Assembly (NCBI GenBank): GCA_029251085.1
Contig: JAQXDZ010000041.1
Coordinates: forward strand, 1-64,000
Source: Mariniblastus sp.
Lineage (GTDB): Bacteria > Planctomycetota > Planctomycetia > Pirellulales > Pirellulaceae
Direction: 5' to 3'
DNA: 64,000 bases
Part shown: positions 27,566-37,060 of the stretch, in pieces
How the letters are laid out: every line of letters begins with the position of its first letter
How positions within the stretch are numbered: position 1 is the first letter of the stretch
The notes under the pieces: generated by a model
The model's database searches: none
The model's input: only the letters and a program-made list of their open reading frames with translations
Told to the model about the DNA's origin: nothing
Program-made: the position numbers and the translations under genes

Positions 27566-28414
27566 TTACTCCGAAGCGGTGGTTGTGGCTTGGCCTTGGT
27601 AGGGTTTAAGCAATGCATTGATATCGACGGGTTGGTTGGCTTCACCAGCAGGTCGGTGGAGCCAGTAATCAATTTGTTCGAGCATTTTGGTTGCCTCGGG
27701 ATGTTCCCGTAAAGTTGATCTTAGCTGGTCGGCGGGAAGGTGTCCCAAATTTAGTTTAGCACTCCAGAATTCGGAAAGGATACGTTCCAACTCTGCTTGT
27801 TGAGCACTTGTCAGATTTCCTGCAATGGCGGCGTCGATCAGGGGACGCATCTTTTCAGCCGGTGTCGTTGTTTTGATAACGACGGACGCCTTTTTCAGTG
27901 TGCCACGTCCGTAAAATAAGATTGCAAGTAAACCTGCCAGCCAGACTATTCCGCTCACAAATAAAATGGGGACGTAGTAGCTTCGAAACTGGCTCGTGTT
28001 CTGCGGAAGAGGAATAGGGCGAACCTTGTCGGCCGCTAGAATCGGATCAACGTTTACCCACAAAGGAGCGGAGGCTAACTCCGAGTCGTCTGCTCGTTGT
28101 AAGTAATCAATGACATTGTATCGTCCCGGTTCAAATCCTTTAAACTCAATGTCGTAGCGAAAGTCTGAACCATGAGGGAAAGACTCAATGATTCGAACCA
28201 TCGCTGGTACGCGCCGATCGGTGTAGGGTTTAGCAATTAAATGAGAACCAGCGATCTTGTTTTGAAGGATCCGAAGAGGAAATCCAACGGTAGTATTCAG
28301 TTCGGCAGTTTCATTTTCGTTGGCTCCGGTAACCTGAACCGGTGCTGCGGTCATTACGCCACTGGCGCAGGAAATGATAAGCAGGGAAAGAATAAATGAG
28401 AATCGAATCATCAT
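27566..28414 (-). CDS. Secreted/membrane BatD- or DUF4381-like protein
   Basis: 282 residues; ATG at 28414 overlaps the stop of the DUF58 gene (ATGA). Signal peptide (FILSLLIISCASGVMTAAP), an Ig-like beta-rich region (about 25-125, GFEPGRYNVIDYLQ), one TM helix (about 142-168, FVSGIVWLAGLLAILFYG), and a cytoplasmic helical region of about 110 residues. The order fits the protein between DUF58 and BatA in MoxR clusters, often DUF4381 or part of BatD. I infer membership from position and topology; sequence identity to the family is not visible to me. Confidence 0.65.
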   Translation of the reverse strand: MMIRFSFILSLLIISCASGVMTAAPVQVTGANENETAELNTTVGFPLRILQNKIAGSHLIAKPYTDRRVPAMVRIIESFPHGSDFRYDIEFKGFEPGRYNVIDYLQRADDSELASAPLWVNVDPILAADKVRPIPLPQNTSQFRSYYVPILFVSGIVWLAGLLAILFYGRGTLKKASVVIKTTTPAEKMRPLIDAAIAGNLTSAQQAELERILSEFWSAKLNLGHLPADQLRSTLREHPEATKMLEQIDYWLHRPAGEANQPVDINALLKPYQGQATTTASE

Positions 28415-29271
28415 CGTGCTCCGTTTCCGAGTGATCCTCTCGATTGGAAAAACCAGCGGATTTTATGCGCAAAAGGTTCATCAATATCGATTAAGAGGTG
28501 ATCAATTTGCCGCCGCTTCAGCTCTTGGTTTAAAACAGTGGGATCTGTCCATTCACGATTTCCGTGAGTAACGAACTCTCTCCCGGTTTCCGGTTCCCGG
28601 GCGCGGAAAAAGCCAGTGCCCCCAAGTTCACGCTCACCGGGATCGCGAAGTTGAATAACAGCGATGTCGTGTAACTGGGCTGCAATTTTCAGTGAATTGA
28701 GTGCGGCGGGTTCGTGCATGTCGCTAATCACAATGATTAATGTCCGATTTTTTAAACGAGCGCACAACTGACTTAATCTCGTCCCCAGGACGGACTGCTG
28801 ATTCATGGTGTACCGTCTTAGATGGTGCAACCACTGTAGAATTTGATCTTTGGATAAACTTGGTTCCACTTGATAGTCATCGCTTCCCGTCGTTTGGATT
28901 CCTACCGGGCTGACTCGTTCGAGGCAGGCAAATGCGAGTCCGCCGGCAATATGAAGCGCCGTGGCATATTTATTGCGAAGTTGGCTACTGACGAGCATCG
29001 ACGCCGAAGTGTCAATCATTAGGTAGCACGGCATTTGTTTGGGAGACTCGAACTCTTTTACGAACACTTTGCCAGTTCGAGCGGTTACGCGCCAGTCTAT
29101 CGAGCGAACTGGATCGCCATATTGGTACTGACGCGACTGCACATACTCAACTCCGGAACCAAGAAATGGAGATTTATCGGTGCCGTAATTGAAGTTGTCT
29201 GCCAGTTTGTTGACGACAATCAAAAATTGACGCCAATCCATGGGATCGACGTAATCCAAGTTTCCATGCAT
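28411..29271 (-). CDS. DUF58 protein (cluster 1)
   Basis: 286 residues. The DUF58 core YGDPVRSIDWRVTARTGKVFVKEFE (about 50-75) is complete, followed by a vWA-type MIDAS (DTSAS, 87-91) and ISDMHEPA. Known role: cytoplasmic partner of MoxR ATPases and vWA membrane proteins. Its ATG shares one base with the MoxR stop codon (TAATG), and its stop overlaps the next start, so translation is coupled. Confident as to family. Confidence 0.88.
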   Translation of the reverse strand: MHGNLDYVDPMDWRQFLIVVNKLADNFNYGTDKSPFLGSGVEYVQSRQYQYGDPVRSIDWRVTARTGKVFVKEFESPKQMPCYLMIDTSASMLVSSQLRNKYATALHIAGGLAFACLERVSPVGIQTTGSDDYQVEPSLSKDQILQWLHHLRRYTMNQQSVLGTRLSQLCARLKNRTLIIVISDMHEPAALNSLKIAAQLHDIAVIQLRDPGERELGGTGFFRAREPETGREFVTHGNREWTDPTVLNQELKRRQIDHLLIDIDEPFAHKIRWFFQSRGSLGNGAR

Positions 29272-30308
29272 TAATCGAACTCTCGCAAAATGCTTTGGAG
29301 CACGGAGGTACCGGTGTGTCCATCGGCTAACGCCTCATAATTCAAGCGAATTCGATGGAGGATGACATCTTCGGCAAGAGCGTAAAGATCGTCGGGAACA
29401 ACATAATGGCGTCCGCGAATTAAGGCACGTGCTCGGGAGGCTTTGATCAGCGAAATTCCCGCACGCGGACTACAGCCAAGCTCAAGGAGTGGGTGGTTAC
29501 GGGTTCGATTTACAATTTCAACGATATGCTCAATAAATGCCTCGCTGACATACACCTGTTGCACGGCCTGCATTGCCGCGATTAGGTTTTCGCTGGAACC
29601 GGCAGGTTCATTACTAAGCATGTCAAATTCAGTTTGTGCGACGGCGCCTTTCCCTTCGACCCGAATGCCGAGTTGAGCATTTCGTCGTAAAATTTCCTTT
29701 TCCTCTTCGGGTTTGGGATAAACCAAACGATGAAGCATCATGAATCGATCGAGCTGGGCCTCAGGTAGTTCAAAAGTTCCTGCCTGCTCAACTGGATTTT
29801 GCGTCGCGATCACTAAGAAAGGAGCCGGTAGGGAAAAGTTTTCACCGCCAATCGTGACCTTTCGTTCTTGCATCGCCTCGAGCAATGCTCCTTGAACTTT
29901 TGGGGCGGCGCGATTGATTTCATCCGCGAGAAGGAGGTTGGTAAAAACCGGACCTTTGTGGACCCGGAATTCATTGGTCTTCTGATCGAGTACCTCCGAA
30001 CCGAGTATGTCGGACGGTAAAAGGTCGATCGTGAATTGGACACGGGCGAACTCAAGGTCAATTGTTTTTGATAAAACGGAAACCAGTAATGTTTTCGCCA
30101 ATCCCGGGACACCTTGAAGGAGAAGGTGACCGCCTGTGAATAAGGCAATCAGCAACCTTTCAACTACGACATCCTGACCCACAACCACCGTAGCGACGCG
30201 GGTTCGGATTTTGTCAATGAATTCGATGACCTCTTTAATTTCTTGATTGGGTTCATCGGCAGCTTTGGGCGTTGAATTAACCTGAGCAGTAGCGTCTTGT
30301 CCGGTCAT
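29271..30308 (-). CDS. MoxR-family AAA+ ATPase (cluster 1)
   Basis: 345 residues. The ATG at 30308 is chosen; longer readings run through a tandem repeat and give an Arg/Thr-rich tail with no sense. Walker A GVPGLAKT (66-73), Walker B LLLADEINR (about 125-133), a sensor-1-type ATQNPVEQ, and the MoxR signature GTFELPEAQLDRF. These ATPases act as chaperones for vWA and DUF58 partners, all of which follow in the same operon: MoxR, DUF58, DUF4381-like, BatA, BatB. A 13-bp direct repeat lies just upstream. Confidence 0.92.
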   Translation of the reverse strand: MTGQDATAQVNSTPKAADEPNQEIKEVIEFIDKIRTRVATVVVGQDVVVERLLIALFTGGHLLLQGVPGLAKTLLVSVLSKTIDLEFARVQFTIDLLPSDILGSEVLDQKTNEFRVHKGPVFTNLLLADEINRAAPKVQGALLEAMQERKVTIGGENFSLPAPFLVIATQNPVEQAGTFELPEAQLDRFMMLHRLVYPKPEEEKEILRRNAQLGIRVEGKGAVAQTEFDMLSNEPAGSSENLIAAMQAVQQVYVSEAFIEHIVEIVNRTRNHPLLELGCSPRAGISLIKASRARALIRGRHYVVPDDLYALAEDVILHRIRLNYEALADGHTGTSVLQSILREFD

Positions 30309-30976
30309 AGATGAATCGATCTTAATTTTTTTCGTTGCGTTCGTTCGTTGCGTTCGTTTGTTGGGCAGGGCGTTGCAGGAAAACCGGCAAGCAACTCGTT
30401 TCAAATCAAACAGCTCTTAAATAGTTTAGTAGGTAAATGGCAGATTCGCACCCAACGGATGCATTCTAAGAATGAAAGATCGCAAAACAATTGCGTTTCT
30501 GTTCAAAAAATCGACGGTTTACATGGGATTGGGGACGGACGTCCCACTGGGTTCACTAGTTTTGCAATGCATTGAGTTGACTTCGAGTTGACTTCGAGCG
30601 ATCGGTCGTCTTGGCTCAAGGGCCAATTCTAAATGGGAGGGGGAGTGAATCAGGAGTCCAGGCCGCTGGAGTGCGTCGCCTTGGAAGCGTTAAGAATTGG
30701 ATCGCCGAGGCGGAGAGTAGCTTTCTCCCGTGAATTCAGTTGGGTTAAAACTGCTGGATGGGGAAGACTGTATATCCGGAATATTCGGGGTGATTACCGT
30801 GGAATCGCGTTGAACCATAGATTTGCGGGGCTGGGAAGGAGATTTCTAGATGGTTCTTTTTGACAGGGAATTAACGGCGACCTATTTTTTTCCGTCCTGT
30901 ATCTCTGTCTGGAACCTTACGGTTGCAGGGAAACAGGAAAATTCCTCCACCTACTCGTCTTAAATTGAAGTTGATT
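30309..30976. other. 668-bp gap between the divergent MoxR and AAA ATPase genes
   Basis: Holds the 13-bp repeat at 30331 and an 11-bp tandem (GAGTTGACTTC twice, 30574-30595). One 76-residue plus-strand ORF (30633) shows no ribosome site or family. No terminator was seen. Confidence 0.5.
30331..30356 (-). repeat. 13-bp perfect tandem direct repeat upstream of the MoxR cluster
   Basis: TTCGTTGCGTTCG occurs twice without gap (30331-30343, 30344-30356), 23-48 bp upstream of the MoxR ATG. It could be a regulator site or simply slippage. Confidence 0.6.
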
Positions 30977-32428
30977 ATGCCGAACGTGCCAACCTCACAC
31001 TCATTCCGGCCAAACCCCAATGCAAGTATCGAGGAGATGCTTGAGCGAATCAACGGAATCACTACCCACGCCGTTGAGCCAAAGACTCAATCAGATTCCG
31101 GTGTCTTTTCGAATTTGAAATTACCCAACGGCGCGCCGATTGAAACGAAAAATAATCGTGACGCCAATGGTGAGTTCTTTCCTTTCGAACCAACGACTCT
31201 GGCGGAGTCAAAAGTTTCCGAGTCTATGGTTGAACAATTGCTCTGCAAGTTTTTGCTGGCTCGTGGCGAAGTGACGGTTCGGCAAATGAGCGAGCAGGTT
31301 GGCTTGCCATTCCAAATGATTGATGACGTGGTCGCTCATTTAAAAAGTGAACAGTTACTTGGTTTCATCGGACAGTCTGCAGTCAACGGGTATACCTGTA
31401 AATTAACCGAAGCAGGCCGAAATCGCGCGGTGAGCTATTCGAGTTATTGCTCTTACTTTGGAGCTGCCCCAGTTGCATTTTCGGATTACGTCGCGAGTGT
31501 CAAAGCTCAGACCATCGGTAATCAGCATCCCGGCGAAGCCGAGCTAAATCGAGCATTTTCAGATTTGCTGATCGACGACAACATGATGACTAAACTTGGC
31601 CCTGCGGTGAACAGTGGAAAAGGAATGTTCCTGTTTGGCTCTGCTGGTAACGGGAAAACGAGTATTGCAGAGCGAATTACGTCTGCTTTTGGTCCCTATG
31701 TTTGGGTACCTCGCGCCATCACCGTTGACCGTGATATTATTCGCGTCTTTGATCCGATGAGTCACGAGGAATGCCCTCTGGATGAAGGCGAAGGAATTAT
31801 CAGCGACCAGACGTTCGACCATCGGTGGGTTCGAATCAAGCGTCCGACCATCGTAGTTGGTGGAGAGCTGACGATGGAACACTTAGAATTGCAATACAAT
31901 TCGCAAACGGGTATCAGCGAAGCCCCGGTGCAAATGAAGAGTAATACTGGTGTGCTACTGATCGATGATTTCGGCCGACAACGAATGACCGTCGATGAAT
32001 TGTTAAATCGGTGGATTGTGCCGTTGGAAAAGCGGTATGACTATCTTAATACGAGTAACGGCAAAAAGGTGCAGGTTCCTTTTGACCAACTCGTTGTGTT
32101 TTCAACTAATTTAGAACCAAAAGATCTAGTCGACGATGCCTTTCTACGGCGGATCCCCTATAAGATCGAAGTGCCGAATCCAAGTATCGAAAACTTTGTC
32201 AGACTATTCAAAATCATGTGCACTCAATACGGTTTTGAGTGGCGACCCAAGATGGTGCAGTATCTGATTCAGCGGCATTACGCTCCGATTAAGCGGGAGC
32301 TTCGAAATTGCCACCCTCGCGACTTGTTGCTGCAGGCCCGGAATTATTGCCGATACTTTAAACGCCCGATTGAACTTACCAAGGAATCGATTGATTTCGC
32401 TTGCGAAAACTACTTTTCAATCATGTAG
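30977..32428 (+). CDS. AAA-type ATPase with N-terminal winged-helix-like region
   Basis: About 483 residues; ATG 30977, with GAAG upstream, is preferred to a start 18 codons earlier. Residues about 75-150 look like a winged helix (VTVRQMSEQVGLPFQMIDDVVAHLKSEQLL). The ATPase has Walker A GSAGNGKT (221-228), a long insert with IKRPTIVVGGELTMEHLEL, Walker B VLLIDDFG (326-333), NRWIVPLEKRYDYL, and a sensor-like VVFSTNLEP. No signal peptide; cytoplasmic. The architecture recurs in planctomycetes near secretion or pilus genes, as far as I recall, but here it stands alone, divergent from the MoxR cluster. DNA binding or protein remodelling are both possible. Confidence 0.75.
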   Translation: MPNVPTSHSFRPNPNASIEEMLERINGITTHAVEPKTQSDSGVFSNLKLPNGAPIETKNNRDANGEFFPFEPTTLAESKVSESMVEQLLCKFLLARGEVTVRQMSEQVGLPFQMIDDVVAHLKSEQLLGFIGQSAVNGYTCKLTEAGRNRAVSYSSYCSYFGAAPVAFSDYVASVKAQTIGNQHPGEAELNRAFSDLLIDDNMMTKLGPAVNSGKGMFLFGSAGNGKTSIAERITSAFGPYVWVPRAITVDRDIIRVFDPMSHEECPLDEGEGIISDQTFDHRWVRIKRPTIVVGGELTMEHLELQYNSQTGISEAPVQMKSNTGVLLIDDFGRQRMTVDELLNRWIVPLEKRYDYLNTSNGKKVQVPFDQLVVFSTNLEPKDLVDDAFLRRIPYKIEVPNPSIENFVRLFKIMCTQYGFEWRPKMVQYLIQRHYAPIKRELRNCHPRDLLLQARNYCRYFKRPIELTKESIDFACENYFSIM

Positions 32429-32511
32429 TCCCACTCGGAAAACAATCGCTTCTCCGTTGTTGGCAGGCCGAGCTCTTCGTTCGAAACGTTGACTCAAAGT
32501 CAATCACTTAG

Positions 32512-33822
32512 CTAGATTTTGCACGGGTTTGGAAATTCGCACCCTAGTTGCTTTCCTAATCGAAGCGCTGAGACAACACCACTTTCTAAAAGTGGAATGC
32601 CGGGATTGGCATATGAACCACAGAACCAGACCCTCCGGCCAGATCGTTGTTGTAACTGCAAAAGTTGTTCAATGTCGTCCTGCGTGCTGGAAGTGACGGT
32701 TGGCCGTTGTAATTTGGCGGTGGCAATCAGCATGTCCGGACGGGGAGAGTCGAGGGGCATTATCGTTTGGAAATAGGCTTCTTCAGTCGCCCAATTGGGA
32801 TAGAACTGATTAAGCCAGATCGAGCACATCGCAGCGCGGTTGTCATTTTGAGATAAGAAGTTGAACGTCGCCCAGTCCTTATGTCGCGGTGGCATCAATC
32901 TTTCGTCCCGATGAATAGCGACAGAAACGTCTTCATAGTTAAGCTTTTGTAAAAGCTCTTTCTCGATCTGAAACTCAGGTCCAAGAAAGCTTGCTGCTGA
33001 GTTGGCTTGCGTTGCAACGATGACGTGATCGAACTCCTGTTTCGTCCGAATGCCTTGGTTGTCCAGTTCAACATAAGCTTTGGTACCCGAGGAACAAACC
33101 TGCGAGACGGTTGTGTTGAGGTTGATGGAATCGACGTGTTGGGATAACAGATTGGCTGTGTGTTGTGTGCCGTGAACGGTCCGTTGGAGTGGTTTGGCTC
33201 CAATCAGCATTTGCATTGCGGAAAGCAAAATGTCCGCCGGATAGAGATCAAGGCTTGAGTAGGAACACGTGCAAACAGTGGAAGAAAGGGCAGGGTATAG
33301 GAATTGATAGATGAATTCCTGCGTATATCCGCTGCGGTCGAGGTAATCCTTGAAGTTGGGGATTGCGGCAGGTTTGTCGTCGGAATCACGCATTGTTGCC
33401 AATTCATTTTCAGCACTGGCCATCATCTTGCCAATGTCTGTGACAATTTTCCGGGAGGTTGGTTGCAAGAGAAGTTGCGGTACCAGGTTTAAGTCGAACG
33501 AGTCATTTAACTTGAGGATCGCTTTGGAAGTATTGCCACGCTCGGGCGCGAAGTGACAAAATGATTTGCTTGGATCGACATTGGCGGATTCGACCCCAAT
33601 GTTGTCGTACAGTTTTGAAAGGTTCGGCCAGAGCAGAGGGTTGAACATTCTCGATGGGACATCGCAGGACAGCGAAGCGCTGTCGGTGGAAATCTGAATG
33701 CCATGCGACGCCATTCCCAACGACGACTGCTTTTCAAAGAGAGAGACTTCGTGTCCGGACCGCTTCAACAACCAGGCAGAGGTCAGCCCAGCGATTCCCG
33801 TTCCAATCACCGCAATGTGCAT
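32512..33822 (-). CDS. FAD/NAD(P)-binding amine oxidase-like protein
   Basis: 436 residues; ATG 33822 chosen because it starts directly at the dinucleotide fold (MHIAVIGTGIAGLTSAWLL) with GGCGGA upstream; the longer ORF adds 48 residues without sense. GxGxxG is at 7-12, with the closing acidic residue (E/D in SLFEKQ). The C-terminus has the second FAD motif (RVWFCGSYANPGIPLLESGVVSALRLG). This matches the amine oxidase/protoporphyrinogen oxidase-like family, often annotated as NAD/FAD-binding protein, some members of which act on fatty acyl or carotenoid substrates. No cofactor-pathway genes lie next to it (HemB is 3 kb away), so the substrate is open. Confidence 0.85.
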   Translation of the reverse strand: MHIAVIGTGIAGLTSAWLLKRSGHEVSLFEKQSSLGMASHGIQISTDSASLSCDVPSRMFNPLLWPNLSKLYDNIGVESANVDPSKSFCHFAPERGNTSKAILKLNDSFDLNLVPQLLLQPTSRKIVTDIGKMMASAENELATMRDSDDKPAAIPNFKDYLDRSGYTQEFIYQFLYPALSSTVCTCSYSSLDLYPADILLSAMQMLIGAKPLQRTVHGTQHTANLLSQHVDSINLNTTVSQVCSSGTKAYVELDNQGIRTKQEFDHVIVATQANSAASFLGPEFQIEKELLQKLNYEDVSVAIHRDERLMPPRHKDWATFNFLSQNDNRAAMCSIWLNQFYPNWATEEAYFQTIMPLDSPRPDMLIATAKLQRPTVTSSTQDDIEQLLQLQQRSGRRVWFCGSYANPGIPLLESGVVSALRLGKQLGCEFPNPCKI

Positions 33823-34098
33823 TGTTCCGCCTAGATTCTGGATAACTGGTTTTCGACAAGGCTTATTTGGAATCCGATTCCCGCTGAAACCTGTAAATGC
33901 CTGAATGCTTTTAAAAAAGAAACCGGCGTCGTTCGCTGAGAACCGTAGCATATGCTTCGATTTCACATTAATTCGACAGACACGATCCTAGCAAGGGAAG
34001 CTTTCCCGACCACCCGTGGACTTTTTGCCCAAACCCAAGCCGCGGTTTTACCTGTTGAGGAGGGAACGGGCTGGGGAGGAAAGTAGGTATAAAAAAAT

Positions 34099-34122
34099 AC
34101 GGTCGATAACAATCGACCGTAT
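34099..34122 (-). terminator. Rho-independent terminator after the sigma factor gene
   Basis: A 10-bp perfect stem (34099-34108 with 34113-34122), 4-nt loop, and a run of seven T on the minus strand, 31 bp past the stop codon. Confidence 0.85.
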
Positions 34123-34152
34123 AACTTAACTGGGTCCGCGGGGCGTAGAGAT

Positions 34153-35067
34153 TTAGAAAGGCAGGGTCATTTCCATATCAAGCGGATCCCTGAGGCCATC
34201 TCCAAGCTTGCGAAGGGCTTCGGTTTCGATTTGACGAACACGCTCTCGCGTCAGGCCAAGTTGTTCACCGATTTCCTTGAGGGTGTGCGGTTCTGTATTT
34301 TCCAAGCCAAATCGCATTTTCAGAACATTGAATTCCCGTTCATCGAGATCATGCATCATGGTCTTGATTTGTTTCATGATGTCATTTTCGAGTAACTCTT
34401 CTTCCGGACTTCTCATCCTTTCGTCCATCACCATCTCGCCGAGGGACCAACCGGAATCAGATTGATCTGTTTGGGGAGTTGAGTTGTAGATCTGAATCGC
34501 TTTTTTGATGATTGGGAGTTTTCGCTTCGGCAAACCAAGCAGGCGAGCGATCTCTTCAGGAGTTGGGTTTCGTTTGAGTTCATCGGTCAAGCGAACACTC
34601 GCTCGTCGCCATTTCGATAATAGCTCGACCATGTATGCGGGAATACGAATCGTTTTGGCGGAGTTGATTAAAGCCCTTTTAATGGATTGCTTTATCCAAT
34701 AGCTGGCGTAGGTGCTAAATCGGGTTCCCATGTCGGGGTCGAAGCCTTCGACAGCTCGCAACAATCCGAGGTTTCCTTCTTCAATCAAATCCTGCAATCC
34801 CAGGCCTTTACCGGTGTAGCCACGTGCGATGTTGACGACGAGTCGAAGGTTGGCTCGCACCATTCTGTCTCGGGCGCGAACGTCGCCTTTGGCGATGGCT
34901 CGTGCGAGCTCTTTTTCTTCATCCGCATTGAGCAGGTTGGTCTCATTGATCTCCCGCAAATAGGTCTCGAGAGGAGATTGAAGGCTTCGACCTGTTTTTC
35001 GTGTTTTCGCACGTTTCAAATCGGTGAGTTCGTTTTCGATGGGGGCTATGTTTTCGTCGGTTGTCAT
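34153..35067 (-). CDS. RNA polymerase sigma factor, RpoD/SigA-like (group 1/2)
   Basis: 304 residues; ATG 35067. Regions: 1.2 (SPLETYLREIN...EEKELARAIAKGD, about 31-62), 2 (RMVRANLRLVVNIARGY...GLGLQDLIEEGNLGLLRAVEGFDP...RFSTYASYWIKQSIKRAL, about 67-133), 3 and 4 (LKEIGEQLGLTRERVRQIETEAL, about 264-288). Region 1.1 is missing, which points to a group 2 or a short primary-type factor rather than full RpoD. It directs polymerase to promoters of the -10/-35 type. Strong terminator behind it; monocistronic. Highly confident as to family; which sigma it is remains open. Confidence 0.93.
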   Translation of the reverse strand: MTTDENIAPIENELTDLKRAKTRKTGRSLQSPLETYLREINETNLLNADEEKELARAIAKGDVRARDRMVRANLRLVVNIARGYTGKGLGLQDLIEEGNLGLLRAVEGFDPDMGTRFSTYASYWIKQSIKRALINSAKTIRIPAYMVELLSKWRRASVRLTDELKRNPTPEEIARLLGLPKRKLPIIKKAIQIYNSTPQTDQSDSGWSLGEMVMDERMRSPEEELLENDIMKQIKTMMHDLDEREFNVLKMRFGLENTEPHTLKEIGEQLGLTRERVRQIETEALRKLGDGLRDPLDMEMTLPF

Positions 35068-35515
35068 ATTTTTTCACTTGTGCAATGGAGTGCTGTTGTA
35101 CAAGAGCTATCGAACCGCACACCACAAAGTCTACAGGACCGGCAAAGTTTAACGATCTACAATGACTGCGACGAACATGCCGATGTTGCTGATCGTTCAA
35201 CTCAACAGTTGTGCGGCACAGCCGTTGAGTTGATTCTCGCTGGCCAGGACACGTGTTTTGTTCGGTTTGCTTTCGACTGTCTTGGGTGGAAGTGACTTAC
35301 TCAGACGAAGGCACGTCGTTTTCTGCTCTTTTGCAACCAGCCCTCCTGCAATTGGTATTTGTTTAAAACCGGTGTGGGCGGGGTATTTCCGCCGCCAAGC
35401 CGGTTTCTTAGTCAAAATTGTCAAATACTCCGCAATTCATTGGCAGGCGTTAAACCCTTGCCTTAACATCTTCTTAACAAACTGTGTTGTTTTATACCGT
35501 TTAAAGGAGTTATTC
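35068..35515. other. 448-bp gap between the divergent sigma factor and DUF1559 genes
   Basis: Must hold both promoters. A TTAACA occurs twice (35463, 35474), with no proper -10 at the right distance. No ORF with a ribosome site; the long reading frame into the DUF1559 gene is discarded because the real ATG at 35516 has a strong AAAGGAG. Confidence 0.5.
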
Positions 35516-36544
35516 ATGCGACGGCCCACACACTTCCACCGGCTTGGCTTTACCCTGGTCGAGCTTCTTGTTGTTATCGCAATCATTGGAATCTTGATTG
35601 GGATGTTATTACCCGCTGTTCAGCAAGTTCGCGAGGCGGCACGCCGCGCGACGTGTGCCAACAACATTCGCCAGCAGGTGTTGGCATTGCACAACTACGA
35701 AAGTGCCTATCAAAAATTCCCACCGGCTCACTTAATTAACGGTTCCTGGTGGGGCGGTCCATTTGAGGTTCAGCCAGCTCCCAATGGCTATGCTTCGAAT
35801 TCATATCCGCATGGCGGTGCGTTTTGGAGCTGGGCGATGGCAATTGCTCCGTTTCTGGAGCAAGGCAATCTTCATGAGCAAGTCAACTTTTCGGCCAGTG
35901 GTGCGTCGTGGCCGTGGTGGCAATTCATGCCCAACGGCGAAACAATCATGGGCGTCAGTTGCCCAACATTCGTTTGTCCTTCGGATCAACGTGGCGACGA
36001 ACGGTGGGAAGACCCGAACAATGAAAATATTAAAGTCGCGGTGACTTCCTATTTGGGAGTGAGTGGGCGTGACAGTTACATGGCGACCGGCGGCCAGGAT
36101 GGAATGATTTATGTCAATTCAAAAGTCACCATGGGAATGGTTACCGATGGCACGTCAAACACATTACTAATTGGTGAGCGAACACCGGCAAAAGATTTAC
36201 AGTACGGTTGGCAATGGGCCGGTGCGGGTGACAACGTTCAAGGCGAAGCCGATGTTGTTCTAGGAGTCCACGAGCGAATTGGAGTTGGCTGGGGATCCGA
36301 TCCAAATGGCTACGAAACCGATTATTTTCGACCGGGAGACCCTCGCAGTCCAGGTAATATTCATCGTTTCCATTTTTGGAGCAGTCATCCCGGCGGTGCA
36401 ACTTGGGGGCTCGCGGATGGTAGTACCCAATTCATCTCGTACGACATGGACAATCCAAATAACGGCAGCAATGGATTTGAAATGTCAGTCTTAGAGAAAA
36501 TGTCTACACGCGCTGGTGGCGAGGTAGGGTTGGATTACAATTAA
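35516..36544 (+). CDS. DUF1559 prepilin-like secreted protein
   Basis: 342 residues. ATG 35516 with AAAGGAG 6 nt upstream. The N-terminus is a type IV prepilin signal: basic stretch, then G|FTLVELLVVIAIIGILIGMLLPAVQ, with the cleavage before Phe and Glu at +5. The rest is the DUF1559 domain found almost only in planctomycetes (LHNYESAYQKFPPAH, DGTSNTLLIGER, GLADGSTQFISYDM at the end). It would be cut by a prepilin peptidase and built into a pseudopilus or surface fibre, the kind of substrate the PilM-secretin cluster upstream could export. Planctomycetes carry many copies, so a direct link is inference. Confidence 0.93.
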   Translation: MRRPTHFHRLGFTLVELLVVIAIIGILIGMLLPAVQQVREAARRATCANNIRQQVLALHNYESAYQKFPPAHLINGSWWGGPFEVQPAPNGYASNSYPHGGAFWSWAMAIAPFLEQGNLHEQVNFSASGASWPWWQFMPNGETIMGVSCPTFVCPSDQRGDERWEDPNNENIKVAVTSYLGVSGRDSYMATGGQDGMIYVNSKVTMGMVTDGTSNTLLIGERTPAKDLQYGWQWAGAGDNVQGEADVVLGVHERIGVGWGSDPNGYETDYFRPGDPRSPGNIHRFHFWSSHPGGATWGLADGSTQFISYDMDNPNNGSNGFEMSVLEKMSTRAGGEVGLDYN

Positions 36545-36725
36545 TCGCAATTCTAGTTTTGGCGTTGGTCGCGGAGTTAGATTTACTTCTCCTGAATCAA
36601 CGCCGAAACTGTTTGTTTTCTAAGAGTAGGCTGGCGGGCAGAGTATTGCTAAATTGCAATAAACAGCGATGAGCAAGTTATTTTGCAAGACTATAGAAAT
36701 TATCGTTTGGACATCGGCAGGAATT

Positions 36726-36974
36726 ATGAAGAATATTGTATCGAGATACGGTGGCGTTTTGATGTTATCCGTGGCCTTGGCGGTCTCGGGCGTTTCGATC
36801 ACCGGATGCACGAAGGCCTACGAACCGGACCCAGACGCTCGAATTCCAAATGTGCCGCCAAGTGCACGTGGTGGCAGTGAAGGCGGGATTCCGGGAGAGG
36901 CTGGAGATTTAAAGGCTAAGAAATCTGATTCCAGTATGCTTTTTCGGTTGAGGCAATCTGAAAGTCAGGTCTAG
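36726..36974 (+). CDS. Small lipoprotein
   Basis: 82 residues. ATG 36726 with AGGAA upstream; an earlier in-frame start gives a signal that is too long. A signal peptide (VLMLSVALAVSGVSITGC) ends in a lipobox-type Cys (SITGC, position 26); the mature part is Pro/Gly/Ser-rich and disordered (PPSARGGSEGGIPGEAG), ending in a charged tail. It follows the DUF1559 gene by about 180 bp on the same strand, a frequent arrangement in planctomycetes, where small lipoproteins accompany DUF1559 genes. Function unknown. Confidence 0.7.
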   Translation: MKNIVSRYGGVLMLSVALAVSGVSITGCTKAYEPDPDARIPNVPPSARGGSEGGIPGEAGDLKAKKSDSSMLFRLRQSESQV

Positions 36975-37060
36975 CGAGCGTGTGGCGTTGTTCGTTGTCG
37001 GAGCTGATTTTAGCTGCGATGTACGAGACTTCGCTGTGAGATTAAACAGAATTAAGACGA

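Noticed and set aside
30633..30863. Plus-strand 76-residue ORF between the MoxR and AAA genes
   Set aside because: No ribosome site and Arg/Gly-rich composition of non-coding type.
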